Below, one piece after another: positions 32,916 to 43,134 of a stretch of DNA of 64,000 nt. The DNA comes from Bog-159 sp050011755 (GTDB lineage Bacteria; Acidobacteriota; Terriglobia; Bryobacterales; Bryobacteraceae): NCBI GenBank assembly GCA_050011755.1, contig JBEKIM010000001.1:1-64000 (forward strand), read 5' to 3'. Numbering within the stretch: the stretch's first letter is position 1; every line of letters starts with the position of its first letter. The translations under genes and the position numbers were made by a program. The notes under the pieces were generated by a model. It did no database searches, had not been told where the DNA came from, and saw only the letters and a program-made list of their open reading frames with translations.

Positions 32916-35900
32916 ATGGGAGGGAAATTCTTCATGTTTCAGCGGCTGCGACTTTCGGTGTCGCTTCTAAGTCTGGCGGTCTGGGGCGCGGCATCCTGCC
33001 TGGCGCAGGCGCCCGTGGGATCCCTGATGGGCACGGCGCACGACAGCACAGGCGCTGTAATGCCGGGTGTCAACGTCACCGTCACCAACAAGGACACCGG
33101 GCTCGTGCGGCAGATGACCACGTCCGGGGAAGGCATCTTCAGTGCCGCATCGCTGCCCGCCGGCAACTACAGCGTCAAGGCTTCGGCAAGCGGCTTTCGC
33201 ACGCTCGAAGCCACCGCCACCGTGCAAACCGGCCAAGTCACTAACGTCGATATGGAGCTGCAATTAGGCGCCGAGGCCGAAGTCATCAATGTGCAGGGCG
33301 AGACCGCCCAAATCAGCTATGACAGCCACGAGATCTCCGGTGTGATCACCCATGAGAATATTGAGAGCCTGCCTGTGAACGGCCGCAGCTTCCTGCAATT
33401 GTCCATGCTCGAGCCCGGCGTGAACGTGACCCCAAACAACGTGGGCCAGTATAACAAGCAGTTCGACGTCTCCATTCTGGGCGCCAGTTCGGCAAATAAC
33501 TCCGTGCGCATCACGGTAGACGGCGCGACAGTGCAGGACTCGATCACCGGAGGAACCCAGCAGAATTTTTCGCAGGAAGTCGTGCAGGAGTTCCAGCTTT
33601 CGTCGACGAACTTCGATCTCTCGACGGGCATCGGAGCGGGTGGCGCCATCAACGTGGTTACACGTTCCGGCGGTAACGACTTCCACGGCAGCGCGTTCTT
33701 CTTCTACCGCGATCACAATATGTCGGCTTTCCCGTTCCTGGCGCATGAGCCGGGCGAACCGAACAGTCCGTACTTCGCACGCAAGCAGGAGGGTTTCTGG
33801 ATCGGTGGTCCCATCAAGAAAGACAAGTTGTTTTTCTTTTCCAGCCTGGAGCACATCGACCAAACCTCTCTTTTCAGCGCGTTTCCGAGCGACCCGGCAT
33901 TCCAGGCGTTTGGGACCAACGCGGCCAGCCCGTATCATGCCAACGAACTCACTGAGCGCCTGGACTGGCGGATAAACACCCGGAACAATGCCTTTCTGCG
34001 GTACTCGCACGACGGCAACAACTCCTTTGCTCCTCCCGGCATCGGGGACCTACCTTCGGATTGGGCCACCAATAAGAATTGGGCCGATTCAGGGGTCCTT
34101 TCGCTCATCAGCGTGATCACGCCGGCCACTGCGAACGAATTCCGCTATTCTTACACCTTCTGGTCCAATGTCAACGCGCCACCGACTCTGTCGGAGTGCC
34201 CCGCCCCTTGCACCGGATGGGACTATCCCACCGGCTTGCGTAACAACTATGCCACCAACGAGGACGGTCCCATGATTACCATCCTGGGCGTCAACAACTT
34301 CGCACTGGGAGAATCCGCGACGACCCCGCAGAGCCGTTTGTTGCGGCGGCACATTTTCGCCGACAACGTAAGTTCGCAGAAGGGCACCCACTCGATCAAG
34401 TTCGGTGGATACTGGGAATATCAAAAGGGGACGGGCTACTATTCTTACGCCCAGCCTGCCGCAATGGAGTTGTGGTCGCCGGAATTGGTGCAGGCCTACA
34501 ATCAAAAAATTACAGCCGAGGGATTCGCGGCCGATCAGATCCAGATTCCTTCCACATTCAACACGATTTCCGATTTGTTAAAGTTGCCGGTGGCGTCGTT
34601 TACGATCGGCGTGGGCAACCCGATTCAGCCGCCGCTGTACCAGCCAGGCAACGCCAACCACGACAACCTATTCCACTTTTATGCCGAGGACACCTGGAAA
34701 GTTCGTCCGCGCTTCAGCCTCAACTATGGTCTGGCTTGGTCGTATGAAAGCAACGCGCTGAATTTCGATCTCACGAAGCCCGCATATTTGGCGCCCGTCC
34801 TGGGGTCTAACGGCCTGGGGTCGGAACAGCACTCGCCGCGTAATTTCAGCCCCATGCTGGGCTTTGCCTGGACCGTTACAAAAGACAACAAAACCGTGAT
34901 CCGGGGCGGCTCCGCAATTTACTATGACACGTGGGACATATTCAACCGGCTGATCGAGCGCGTGATTCTGAGCCCGGTCGGCGTCGGACGCATCCCGCTT
35001 CCTGACAGTACTTTCTTCCCTTACATCTACCAAATCAACGGCTACGCATCTCTCCCGGCGGCCCTTCAGCCCACCAGTTTCAGCAGCGAGCCGACCACCT
35101 TCACAGGTCAGGGGCTGCTGAATTATTTGACGATATTCGTGAACCAGGCGCAGGCGAAACTCGATTCCGGTCTCTCGGGCCAGAACATCGATTTATTTAA
35201 GACCGGCCAAGGCTTGATTCCCTCCAATTTCAAGCTGCCTTACTCCGAGCACGCCAGCATCGGCGTGCAGCGGGAGCTTCGCAGCGACCTGGTGCTGAGC
35301 GCGGATTTTGTATTCCGGCAATACATGCACCAGTTGATCAACGACGTCGACCTGAATCACTATAACAGCGCGACCGGGCCGATTATCCCTAAATGCACCC
35401 CGGCGCAAGCACTGCTGAATAACGTTGAGTGCTCGACAGGTCCCATTGAAGCGGAGATTTCCGGCGGCCGCTCGCACTACAAAGGGCTGCTGATGAAGCT
35501 GGACAAGCGGTTCTCCCACAGGACCACGGGCACGTTGGCCTACGCCTACGCCGATCAGGTGGGCTATAACGGTTTGATCGATAACAGCAACTGGTTTGCA
35601 AGCTGGGGTCCACAGGCTGGCCACCAGACGATTACAGGCTCGATCGTCGTGTTCCTGCCTTTGGGTATCCAGTTTTCAGGTATCTCTTCCTACCAAAGCG
35701 CCACGCCTTTCCAGCCCTTCCTGACGGGTGTGGACCTTAACGGCAATGGCGTGTTTGCGACCGCCGGCGAAAGCCTGTATCCTGGACCTGCCCTCCCGGG
35801 TGGCGGGTTCAATCAGTTCGATGTCGGCAAGGGAAAAAATGATCTCATTCAACTGGTGAACCAGTTCAACCAGACCTACGCTGGAAAAACCGATCCGTTA

Positions 35901-36182
35901 GGGCATCCGATCCCCACGATTACGCTGCCCTCGAATTTTTCGTTTCCGCGGCCCTTCACTTCTCAGGATATACGCGTCACCAAGGTATTCCCACTACACG
36001 GCGAGCGGTGGAAGCTGTCCGTTTTCGGGGAGTGTTTCAATGTTTTCAATATTGCAAACCTCACCTTCTATAACGAAGTCCTGAACGCGCCAAACTTCGG
36101 CCAGGCGTCGCAAAGAACGTCGAACATCTTTGGCACGGGCGGCCCCCGCGCGTTTCAATTGGGCAGCCGTCTCACATTCTGA
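32916..36182 (+). CDS. Oar-like TonB-dependent outer-membrane receptor with carboxypeptidase-regulatory-like domain
   Basis: About 1088 residues. A signal peptide ends near ASCLAQAPVG. Residues ~30-115 are a carboxypeptidase-regulatory-like (SusC/Oar N-terminal) domain: GSLMGTAHDSTGAVMPGVNVTVTN. The plug follows (ESLPVNGRSFLQLSMLEPGV), then a large beta-barrel ending with aromatic FQLGSRLTF. This architecture is greatly expanded in Solibacter-type Acidobacteria and is thought to import large or scarce organic substrates. ATG 32916 follows AAGGAG seven bases upstream. It is divergent from the sulfotransferase and convergent with the fibronectin protein, with one base between the stops. The substrate is unknown. 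Confidence 0.9.
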   Translation: MGGKFFMFQRLRLSVSLLSLAVWGAASCLAQAPVGSLMGTAHDSTGAVMPGVNVTVTNKDTGLVRQMTTSGEGIFSAASLPAGNYSVKASASGFRTLEATATVQTGQVTNVDMELQLGAEAEVINVQGETAQISYDSHEISGVITHENIESLPVNGRSFLQLSMLEPGVNVTPNNVGQYNKQFDVSILGASSANNSVRITVDGATVQDSITGGTQQNFSQEVVQEFQLSSTNFDLSTGIGAGGAINVVTRSGGNDFHGSAFFFYRDHNMSAFPFLAHEPGEPNSPYFARKQEGFWIGGPIKKDKLFFFSSLEHIDQTSLFSAFPSDPAFQAFGTNAASPYHANELTERLDWRINTRNNAFLRYSHDGNNSFAPPGIGDLPSDWATNKNWADSGVLSLISVITPATANEFRYSYTFWSNVNAPPTLSECPAPCTGWDYPTGLRNNYATNEDGPMITILGVNNFALGESATTPQSRLLRRHIFADNVSSQKGTHSIKFGGYWEYQKGTGYYSYAQPAAMELWSPELVQAYNQKITAEGFAADQIQIPSTFNTISDLLKLPVASFTIGVGNPIQPPLYQPGNANHDNLFHFYAEDTWKVRPRFSLNYGLAWSYESNALNFDLTKPAYLAPVLGSNGLGSEQHSPRNFSPMLGFAWTVTKDNKTVIRGGSAIYYDTWDIFNRLIERVILSPVGVGRIPLPDSTFFPYIYQINGYASLPAALQPTSFSSEPTTFTGQGLLNYLTIFVNQAQAKLDSGLSGQNIDLFKTGQGLIPSNFKLPYSEHASIGVQRELRSDLVLSADFVFRQYMHQLINDVDLNHYNSATGPIIPKCTPAQALLNNVECSTGPIEAEISGGRSHYKGLLMKLDKRFSHRTTGTLAYAYADQVGYNGLIDNSNWFASWGPQAGHQTITGSIVVFLPLGIQFSGISSYQSATPFQPFLTGVDLNGNGVFATAGESLYPGPALPGGGFNQFDVGKGKNDLIQLVNQFNQTYAGKTDPLGHPIPTITLPSNFSFPRPFTSQDIRVTKVFPLHGERWKLSVFGECFNVFNIANLTFYNEVLNAPNFGQASQRTSNIFGTGGPRAFQLGSRLTF

Positions 36183-36183
36183 T

Positions 36184-39100
36184 CTATTTTGGCGTAGTGG
36201 CCGCCACGACCGTGGACATCGGCGACGTATTGCTTCCCGTATCAACGGCCTGCACGGCGTAGTAGTACGTAGTGCCCCCAGTCAGCCCGGTGTCGGAATA
36301 GCTGATCTTGGAGGCCGGAATTGAAGTGAGCGGGGCGAGGTTGGTAGGTGCAGTTCCCCGATAGATGCTGTACGAAGCCAGGGGCATCCCAAGAGGTCCT
36401 GGGGTCCAGGCCAGCTCGACCTTGGACTTTGACGGGGCGGATGCCGTCAAGTTCGTGGGCGCGGCAGGCATCGCCAATGTGGTCGCTGCAACAGCCGCGG
36501 ACATGGCCGACAGGTCACCGCCCGTATCCGTCGCCTGGACCGCGTAGTAATACGTAGTCGCCGGGGACCCGGATACGTCCTTATACGCGGGCTGCACAAC
36601 AACCGCCACCTGGCTTAGAGTCGCGGCCGTGGCGCCCCGATACACGTGGTAATTCCGGATCGGGAGACCGCCGCCGACTGCGGCATCCCACGTCAGGCTG
36701 ATCTGCACTGTCGAGACGGGTGTCGCCACAAGCCCGGCCGGTGCCTCTGGCGCTGCCGGGACATTAACAGTCAGCGTGGCCGACATCGGCGACAAATCCG
36801 CCGCGGTGTCGGCTGCCGCGACCGCGTAATAGTAGGTCGCCCCCGCTGTAACGGTTCTATCCCAGTACGAGGTCTGTTGAACCACCGCCACCTGGCTCAG
36901 ATTGGAAGAAGTCGTCCCGCGGTACACGTGGTAGTTCTGGATCGGCAAGCCACCACTGGCTGACGTTGCCCAGGTCAACTCGATCTTGCTCGCGGACGCC
37001 GGCGTCGCTGCAAGGTTGGTGGGCGCGGACGGCGCCGTCGGCGTGGTGGCGGGCACGGTCGCGGACATCGGCGACAGGTCCGCCGCAGTGTCGGCCGCCT
37101 CAACTGCGTAGTAGTATCTCGTGCCGGCCGTAACCGTTCGATCCGTATACGAATTCTGTTGCGTCACCGCCACTTGATTGAGGTTCGCCGATGTGGTTCC
37201 GCGGTACACATGGTAATTCTGAATCGGCAAGCCGCCGCTGACCGAAGCCGACCACGTCACGCCGACCTTGCTCGTGGAGGCCGGCGTCGCCGCAACGTTG
37301 CTAGGCGCTGACGGCAGCGCCGGTGTCGCAGTCGGCACGGTCGCAGACATTACGGAGAGATCTCCACCTGTGTCGGCGGCTGCCACTGCGTAGTAGTACG
37401 TCGTGCCGGCCGTGACCGTCCTATCCGTGTACGAAGTCAGTGGCAGCACCGCTAGTTGACTGAGGTTCGACGATGTGGTTCCGCGGTATACGTGGTAGTT
37501 TTGGATCGGCAAACCGCCGCTGGCCGCTGCCGACCACGATAAGCCAATTTTGCTCGCCGAATCCGCCGTTCCCGCCACATTCGCGGGGGCTGCAGGCGGC
37601 ATTGGCGTCGAAACGGCTACAATCGCCGACATGAGCGAAATATTTCCAGATTTGTCTTCCGCCTCTACGGCATAGTAGTACGTCGTCCCTCCCGTCAGCG
37701 GATAGTTGGTATACGCGGTGCTCGTGCCGGCGGTGCGCGCAATTTGGCTTAGGGCCTGCGGAGAAACACCCCAAAACACGATGTAACTGCCGACGCCAAC
37801 ATTATCGGTGGAAGGGGACCAGGTAAGCTTTACTTTTTCGCACGACAACGCGACGGCCGCGACACTGCCCGGCGCACTGGGTGGGGTCACGTCCCGGGTG
37901 GTGATATCAAGGGGCAGAGAGGCCGCCGAAATGTTCCCTGCCAGGTCGAATGCTTCGATCGTGTAGGTATACTTCACACTCTCGCTCAATCCCGCGTCCT
38001 GAAAATACAGCGATGCCGTGATTCCGGCCACCGCACCATCGCGCAACACGCGGTAGCCGGCTACTCCGACATTGTCAGTCGCAGCATTCCAATTCAAGAA
38101 AGTCGTACTGGGGTTGCCCGAGCCGCCGGTTAACCCGCCAGGTGCCGAGGGAGGCGCTGTATCGGGTGGCGACACCATCGATTTGTAATAGCTCATTCCT
38201 GTCCCGGTGTACTGCGCTTCCTGATTCGCCACCGACACCAGTGAATTCTCCTGACTGAGGATTTGCCCGGGCGTCAGGTTTTCTGTAGCCGCGTCATAGG
38301 TCTGATAAACAAAATAATATTCCGAGCTATAGGGATTCAGAAATAACATTTGCGTGTTCTTGGCGAGCTTTTGCATTGTCTGGATGAACAGCGCGTCCAG
38401 CGGCGCCCAGAAACTGAACGGGTCCCTGCCGCGAATCACATCGTTCGACAGCACGCCGACCTCGGTGTCCCGCTCTTTCGACAGCCAGCATTCCGTCATC
38501 GCCACAGGCTTTCCTGCTGCCGCGGCCGCACTCGCAATTTGCAACGCATTGGGTAGGAAATTGTCGTTTACCGGGTAAATATGAAAATCGATAAAATCCA
38601 CGGGTAATGTCACGAACTCCTGGATGAATTCCAGAAATCCATTCAGCCACGTTCCCACGCCCGCGCCCACTTTCACGTTCGGGACATCCGCCTGCTGTAA
38701 GCTAGTGAGGATCTGGCCCAACATGGCGGTAGCCCCATTGGGCGTGTTTACGTTCCCTTGACCACTGTTAGCGGCCTCCGTATCGGGCTCTTCCAGCACC
38801 ACCATATAGTCGGGCTGCAGAGTCTGTGCAATCACCGCGGCAGTGTCCGCGCGAGCCTGCTGATACTGCGTCCAGTTCAAAGTAGCGTAGAATGGAGCCA
38901 CGTTCCAACCGGCTGCAATATCGTTGCTCAAAAGCGTATCGTTCTCTACGACTACTTTCAAACCGGCGGATCTGATCGCGCTGGCCAATCCCTGATAGTA
39001 TGTGACGTAATCCGCATATGACTGGCCCTGGCTCGTCAGGAAAGGTTCATAAAGCATGGGGAACCCGATTTCCACCAGAATAGCTTGTGCCCCCATGGCT

Positions 39101-39438
39101 TTTAGGGCGTTTAATTGTAATTGCATGCCGAGCGTTCCATTCAACAACTGGGGGCCCACATTACTATTGGCAACTTTCAGCGAGCCGGTCATTAGCGTGG
39201 CGGACTTTGAGCCGCCTCCGGAACCCAGAGTCGAGTTGAAGTTGACGAGATAGTTGTTCAACTCCGTATAAAGGTCCTGGAACACCGGCGGCACTGGCGG
39301 TGCTTGCGCACTGGCGCAAGGCGTATACACGGCTGACAACATCGCGATGGTAAGCAGGCCGGAAAGGCGCTTCGGCCCGCTATGCATACGAATCAGTGGT
39401 TCCGCGACCCTATGCGTGATTGCTGTGGCGTCCGCCAT
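36184..39438 (-). CDS. Giant secreted glycosidase-like protein with seven fibronectin type III domains (A)
   Basis: 1084 residues. Signal peptide near residues 25-45 (LLTIAMLSAVYTPCASAQA). Residues ~50-420 look like a clan GH-A (beta/alpha)8 barrel: YMVVLEEPDTEA (Glu215/216) and PVAMTECW (Glu316) sit at strand ends where acid/base and nucleophile belong, and FIDFHIYPVND is a typical intervening strand. From ~430 come seven fibronectin type III domains, of which four in the middle are near-identical copies. Such domains usually space the enzyme from the cell or polymer. No cellulose-binding domain or anchor is visible. The start could also be ATG 39387. Its paralogue lies just upstream at 40177-43134. 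Confidence 0.75.
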   Translation of the reverse strand: MADATAITHRVAEPLIRMHSGPKRLSGLLTIAMLSAVYTPCASAQAPPVPPVFQDLYTELNNYLVNFNSTLGSGGGSKSATLMTGSLKVANSNVGPQLLNGTLGMQLQLNALKAMGAQAILVEIGFPMLYEPFLTSQGQSYADYVTYYQGLASAIRSAGLKVVVENDTLLSNDIAAGWNVAPFYATLNWTQYQQARADTAAVIAQTLQPDYMVVLEEPDTEAANSGQGNVNTPNGATAMLGQILTSLQQADVPNVKVGAGVGTWLNGFLEFIQEFVTLPVDFIDFHIYPVNDNFLPNALQIASAAAAAGKPVAMTECWLSKERDTEVGVLSNDVIRGRDPFSFWAPLDALFIQTMQKLAKNTQMLFLNPYSSEYYFVYQTYDAATENLTPGQILSQENSLVSVANQEAQYTGTGMSYYKSMVSPPDTAPPSAPGGLTGGSGNPSTTFLNWNAATDNVGVAGYRVLRDGAVAGITASLYFQDAGLSESVKYTYTIEAFDLAGNISAASLPLDITTRDVTPPSAPGSVAAVALSCEKVKLTWSPSTDNVGVGSYIVFWGVSPQALSQIARTAGTSTAYTNYPLTGGTTYYYAVEAEDKSGNISLMSAIVAVSTPMPPAAPANVAGTADSASKIGLSWSAAASGGLPIQNYHVYRGTTSSNLSQLAVLPLTSYTDRTVTAGTTYYYAVAAADTGGDLSVMSATVPTATPALPSAPSNVAATPASTSKVGVTWSASVSGGLPIQNYHVYRGTTSANLNQVAVTQQNSYTDRTVTAGTRYYYAVEAADTAADLSPMSATVPATTPTAPSAPTNLAATPASASKIELTWATSASGGLPIQNYHVYRGTTSSNLSQVAVVQQTSYWDRTVTAGATYYYAVAAADTAADLSPMSATLTVNVPAAPEAPAGLVATPVSTVQISLTWDAAVGGGLPIRNYHVYRGATAATLSQVAVVVQPAYKDVSGSPATTYYYAVQATDTGGDLSAMSAAVAATTLAMPAAPTNLTASAPSKSKVELAWTPGPLGMPLASYSIYRGTAPTNLAPLTSIPASKISYSDTGLTGGTTYYYAVQAVDTGSNTSPMSTVVAATTPK
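36639..37766. repeat. 282-base tandem repeats encoding fibronectin type III domains
   Basis: The landmark GG(T/A)(T/A)ACACGTGGTA recurs with exact 282-base spacing, at about 36639, 36921, 37203 and 37485 (94 codons per unit). The encoded blocks all contain GLPI(Q/R)NYHVYRGTT and diverge at few sites, indicating recent in-frame duplication or gene conversion. Copy number may vary between strains. Confidence 0.8.
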
Positions 39439-39810
39439 CTCGTCGTCTCTTAGAAATGCGTCGGAAACGATTTGCCATTAAATCGGATATTAAACCCTAT
39501 TGTACTCAATAACACTTTCGTTAGCCCGAATCATTTCTCAGGCGGACCTTTCGGCAAGCCGCGGGGGATGGACGGCCAGAGGCGGCTCTCCAGCAGAAGA
39601 AGGCCGCGGGCATATGAGTTTGGATACTCTGATCGCGAAGAACCAGCAGACGGGCCTCCCCAGTCCCGAAAAGCCAGTGCCTATCTCAGAGGGCACGAAA
39701 AACACTTCGACTACGAGGTCAACTCGAACACCGTACCACAACCCGCTGCTTCATCCAAGCGTTCGGGCCGAAAACGACTTCTTTTCCGGGCCAGAGCGAT
39801 GCTGGGCATA

Positions 39811-39853
39811 GGACTTCCATCCAGCACGCCGCGGCGTCTCTGGCTGGAAGTCC
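39811..39853. ncRNA. Long imperfect hairpin of unknown role
   Basis: GGACTTCCA pairs with TGGAAGTCC (9 bp), then after one mismatch CCAG with CTGG (4 bp), then ACGCC with GGCGT (5 bp) around a two-base centre. No U-run follows on either strand, so it is not a simple terminator. It could be a structured RNA, a REP-like element or an attenuator. Whether it is transcribed is unknown. Confidence 0.35.
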
Positions 39854-40015
39854 GGCCGAACAATTTCGGGCGAGTAAAACAGGATAGGATAGAAACTTCG
39901 TTCAGTCAACCGCGCCTTGGGTGTTTACCCGGCGTGCAGCAGGATAACTGTACTGTCCATCACGATCTTCCTAAAACCCAATTATGGCCGCACTAAATCG
40001 GCCCTCGAATAGGCG

Positions 40016-40033
40016 AAAAGCGTTCGCTTTTTT
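40016..40033 (-). terminator. Hairpin with U/A runs downstream of giant protein B
   Basis: AAAAGC-GTTC-GCTTTT forms a 6-bp stem with a 4-base loop and is flanked by T/A tracts on both sides, so it can work in either direction. It lies about 145 bases past the stop of the minus-strand gene at 40177 and is its best terminator candidate. Confidence 0.5.
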
Positions 40034-40176
40034 GGCTTGATGGGGGGCATCCTCGGTGAGAACAAGGCGAAATCAGATGGGCTTGGTGGCACACGGCCGC
40101 GTTCCGGGGTTGGGCTTACGCCCGCGCCCCGGCGCTGCATCGCCTTAGATCCACTCGCCCGGATGCGATTGCTCAG

Positions 40177-43134
40177 CTATTGCTGCGACGACCCCGCGAC
40201 CCCCGCCGAGATCGCCGAAAGATCGCCAGCCGTATCGGCAGCCTGGACGCCGTAGTAATACGTCGCCCCGGGGCTGACGGAATTGTCCTTGTACGAGGTA
40301 GTCAGGGCGGTGGCCACTTGGCTCATATTGGAGGGCGACGAACCTCGAAATATGAAATAATGCGCAATCGAGAGATTACCGCTCGACGGCAACCAGCTCA
40401 AGGCTATTTGCGTGGTCTTGGTCCCCTGTGCCGCTACGCCCGCCGGTGTCGTCGGCAGGGGGAACGTGGCAGCGGGCACTGCGGCACACAACGCCGAAGC
40501 ATCCAGCGCCGTATCCACCGCCTGCACCGCATAATAGTAGGTCGTCCCCGGGGTAAGGGACAAATTGTTATACGTGGTGCTCGAAGTCACCGCGATCTGG
40601 CTGAGGTTCGAGGGCGAGGTCCCCCGGTACACGTGGTAATAGCCGATCGGCAAGCCACCTGGCGTGGAAGGCGACCACGTCAGTGCGATCTTGCTACTGG
40701 ACACGGGTGTTGCTATCAGATTTGCCGGGACAGACGGATCGCCCACCGTGGTGATCGAAACCGGCGCGGAAACTGCCGACAATCCTTGTGGTTTGCCGTT
40801 GTCAGCCGACTGTACGGCGTAGTAGTACATCGTCTGGCCCGAATCTGCCGTATCCGTATACGATGTCTTGGTCGTAATTACAAGCTGAACCAGGTTCGCC
40901 GGCGAGGTCCCTTTATACACGCGGTAGTTGGCAATTCCCAGACCACTGGTCGCCGCGGACCACGCTAATGCCACCTTGGTACATGACTCCGCCGTTGCCG
41001 TCAAGTTCGCCGGCACCGTTGGAAGCGCATACGTCGTAGTCGAGACCGGCGCGGAGAGCCCTGATTGCGCGGGCGGGACTCCAGTGTCCTGCGACTGGAT
41101 CGCATAGTAGTATGTCGTTGCAGGCGTCGCCGACATGTCCGAATACGAGGTGGTGCTTACAGTCGCCACTTTGCTCAGGCTGGACGGCGAGGTGCCCCTG
41201 TAAACAAAGTAGTACGAGATGGCCAGGCCTCCGGTCGATGCGGACCATGACACACTCACTTTGGTGGTCGCGGCAGGCGTCGGCAGTACGCTGCCGGGCG
41301 CAACGGGTAGCGCCGGTGTGGTGAAAGCGACTGGCGTCGACGGATACGAAATGTTCCCCGATTTATCCTGCGCTGCCACCGAGACGTAGTACGTCGTTGC
41401 CGGGCTCAGTGTGTAATTACTGTAAGTCAGCGTCGGGGATTTAATCATGGCGACTTGGCTGAGAGCATTCGGCGATATGCCCATGTACACGACATAGTAT
41501 GCCACGCCGGTGTTGTCGGTCGAAGCCGACCACGTCACAGTCGCTTTGGTGCATGCGCCGATCTTTACTGATACGTTCCCCGGGGTCGTCGGAGGCGTCG
41601 TGTCACTGGTCGTGACGTTGATAGACGCGGAATTCGTCGTGTTTCCGGCCAAGTCAAACGCTTGGACCATGTATGTGTAAGTCGTCGCCTCTGTCAGGCC
41701 CGTGTCCTGAAAGTATGTGAGGGCGGTAGGGTTAGGGCTGGTAGGATTGACGACCAGTTGACCATCGCGGTAGATGTAGTAGCCGGCCACGCCTACATTG
41801 TCGGTCGCAGCCGTCCATGTCAGACCGACAATGGTCGGGTTGCCCGATCCACCACTCAGATTGCCTGGAGCGGATGGAGGAATCGTGTCGGCAGGCACGA
41901 CAATCGAATTGTAGTAGCTCATCCCGGTACTGGTGTATTGGGCTGTCTGGTTAGCGGCGGATACGTTTTGATTTTCCGTGCTTATAAGCCAGCTAGTCGG
42001 CTGGTTCTCGGTGGAGTCGTCGTACGGCAGGTACGAGAAGAAGTATTCCGCGTTGAATGGGTCCAGGAAGAGCATCTGGGAATTGTTGGCCAGGTTTTGC
42101 ATCGTCTGAATGAACAACGCGTCTAAGGGCGCCCAGAAACTGAACGGGTTCCGGCCTTGCACGACGCTATTCGGAATCTCGCCCACCTCTGTGTCCAACT
42201 CTTTCGAGAGCCAGCATTCCGTCATGGCCACCGGTTTTCCGGCCGCCGCCGCGGTACTCACGATCTGCAGGGCGTTGGGCAAAAAGCTGTCGTTGATCGG
42301 GTAAATGTGGAAATCAATGAAATCTACAGGTAACGCTACGAAGCTCTGGATGAATTCGAGGGAGTTGTTCAGCCAACTCCCCACCCCCGCGCCAACCTGC
42401 ATGTTAGGAACGGCCGCCTGTTGTAGACTCGTCAAGATCTGGCTCAGCATGGCCGTATCTCCACTGGGCGTGTTCACGTTCGATTGGCCGCTGTTGGCGG
42501 CCTCTGTGTCGGGCTCTTCCACCACCACCAGATAATCGGGCTGCATGCTCTGCGCGATGGTCACGGCTGTCTGGGCGCGGGCCTGCTGGTACTGCGTCCA
42601 GTTTAAGGTGGCATAGAATGGGGCGACATCCCAGCCGGCCGAGACATTGTTCGTCAGCAGCGTATCGTTTTCGACGACCAATTTCAAACCGGCCGCCCGC
42701 ACGGCAGCGGCCACCGCCTGATAGTAGGCGACGAAGGTGCTTTGCGTCTGGCCCACGCTGGTCAGGAACGGCTCGTAGAGCATCGGGAATCCCACTTCAA
42801 CCATAATCGCCTGTACGCCCATAGCCTTTAAAGCGTTGAGCTGCAATTGTACACCGGCTGGCAACTGCGAACCGGTCATCCCGATCACCAGTGCTGCTCC
42901 CGTGTTGGCGTTGGAAAACTTCAGCGAGCCCGTCATCAACGTGGGCAACGCCGGAGTGTTTCCGGGCGGAAGCGTCGCATTAAAGTTCACCAAATAGTTG
43001 TTCATCTCGGTGTAAATCGGCTGAAATGCCGACGGGACAGGGGGCGCCTGAGCGCTGACATGAATTGGGAACACCAGCGCTACAACGGCGAGGAGGTAGA
43101 GAATCAGCGTGAAAGAATAAGATCTGGGTTGCAT
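40177..43134 (-). CDS. Giant secreted glycosidase-like protein with six fibronectin type III domains (B)
   Basis: About 985 residues from ATG 43134, which gives the signal peptide LILYLLAVVALVFPIHVSAQA and has GGAA six bases upstream. Longer in-frame starts exist but precede the signal by up to 83 residues. The N-terminal barrel is closely similar to protein A: YLVVVEEPDTEA (Glu206/207), PVAMTECW (Glu306) and FIDFHIYPIND. Six fibronectin type III domains follow, more diverged from one another than in A. The pair arose by duplication and kept the enzyme-like core while changing the number of spacers. A secreted polysaccharide-cleaving or -binding role is likely; the family is not assigned. Confidence 0.75.
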   Translation of the reverse strand: MQPRSYSFTLILYLLAVVALVFPIHVSAQAPPVPSAFQPIYTEMNNYLVNFNATLPPGNTPALPTLMTGSLKFSNANTGAALVIGMTGSQLPAGVQLQLNALKAMGVQAIMVEVGFPMLYEPFLTSVGQTQSTFVAYYQAVAAAVRAAGLKLVVENDTLLTNNVSAGWDVAPFYATLNWTQYQQARAQTAVTIAQSMQPDYLVVVEEPDTEAANSGQSNVNTPSGDTAMLSQILTSLQQAAVPNMQVGAGVGSWLNNSLEFIQSFVALPVDFIDFHIYPINDSFLPNALQIVSTAAAAGKPVAMTECWLSKELDTEVGEIPNSVVQGRNPFSFWAPLDALFIQTMQNLANNSQMLFLDPFNAEYFFSYLPYDDSTENQPTSWLISTENQNVSAANQTAQYTSTGMSYYNSIVVPADTIPPSAPGNLSGGSGNPTIVGLTWTAATDNVGVAGYYIYRDGQLVVNPTSPNPTALTYFQDTGLTEATTYTYMVQAFDLAGNTTNSASINVTTSDTTPPTTPGNVSVKIGACTKATVTWSASTDNTGVAYYVVYMGISPNALSQVAMIKSPTLTYSNYTLSPATTYYVSVAAQDKSGNISYPSTPVAFTTPALPVAPGSVLPTPAATTKVSVSWSASTGGLAISYYFVYRGTSPSSLSKVATVSTTSYSDMSATPATTYYYAIQSQDTGVPPAQSGLSAPVSTTTYALPTVPANLTATAESCTKVALAWSAATSGLGIANYRVYKGTSPANLVQLVITTKTSYTDTADSGQTMYYYAVQSADNGKPQGLSAVSAPVSITTVGDPSVPANLIATPVSSSKIALTWSPSTPGGLPIGYYHVYRGTSPSNLSQIAVTSSTTYNNLSLTPGTTYYYAVQAVDTALDASALCAAVPAATFPLPTTPAGVAAQGTKTTQIALSWLPSSGNLSIAHYFIFRGSSPSNMSQVATALTTSYKDNSVSPGATYYYGVQAADTAGDLSAISAGVAGSSQQ

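Larger units (their letters stand above)
39439..40176. other. Intergenic region between the two giant paralogues
   Basis: 738 bases without a convincing gene; short frames are of mixed composition and lack ribosome sites. It holds the upstream region of protein A, a long imperfect hairpin at 39811-39853 and a terminator-like hairpin at 40016-40033. No promoter could be fixed. GTAC occurs singly at about 39500, 39726 and 39951, not as clear dyads. Confidence 0.4.

Noticed and set aside
39472..39996. Open frames in the spacer between the giant proteins
   Set aside because: No start signal, no domain, mixed composition and a long hairpin inside.
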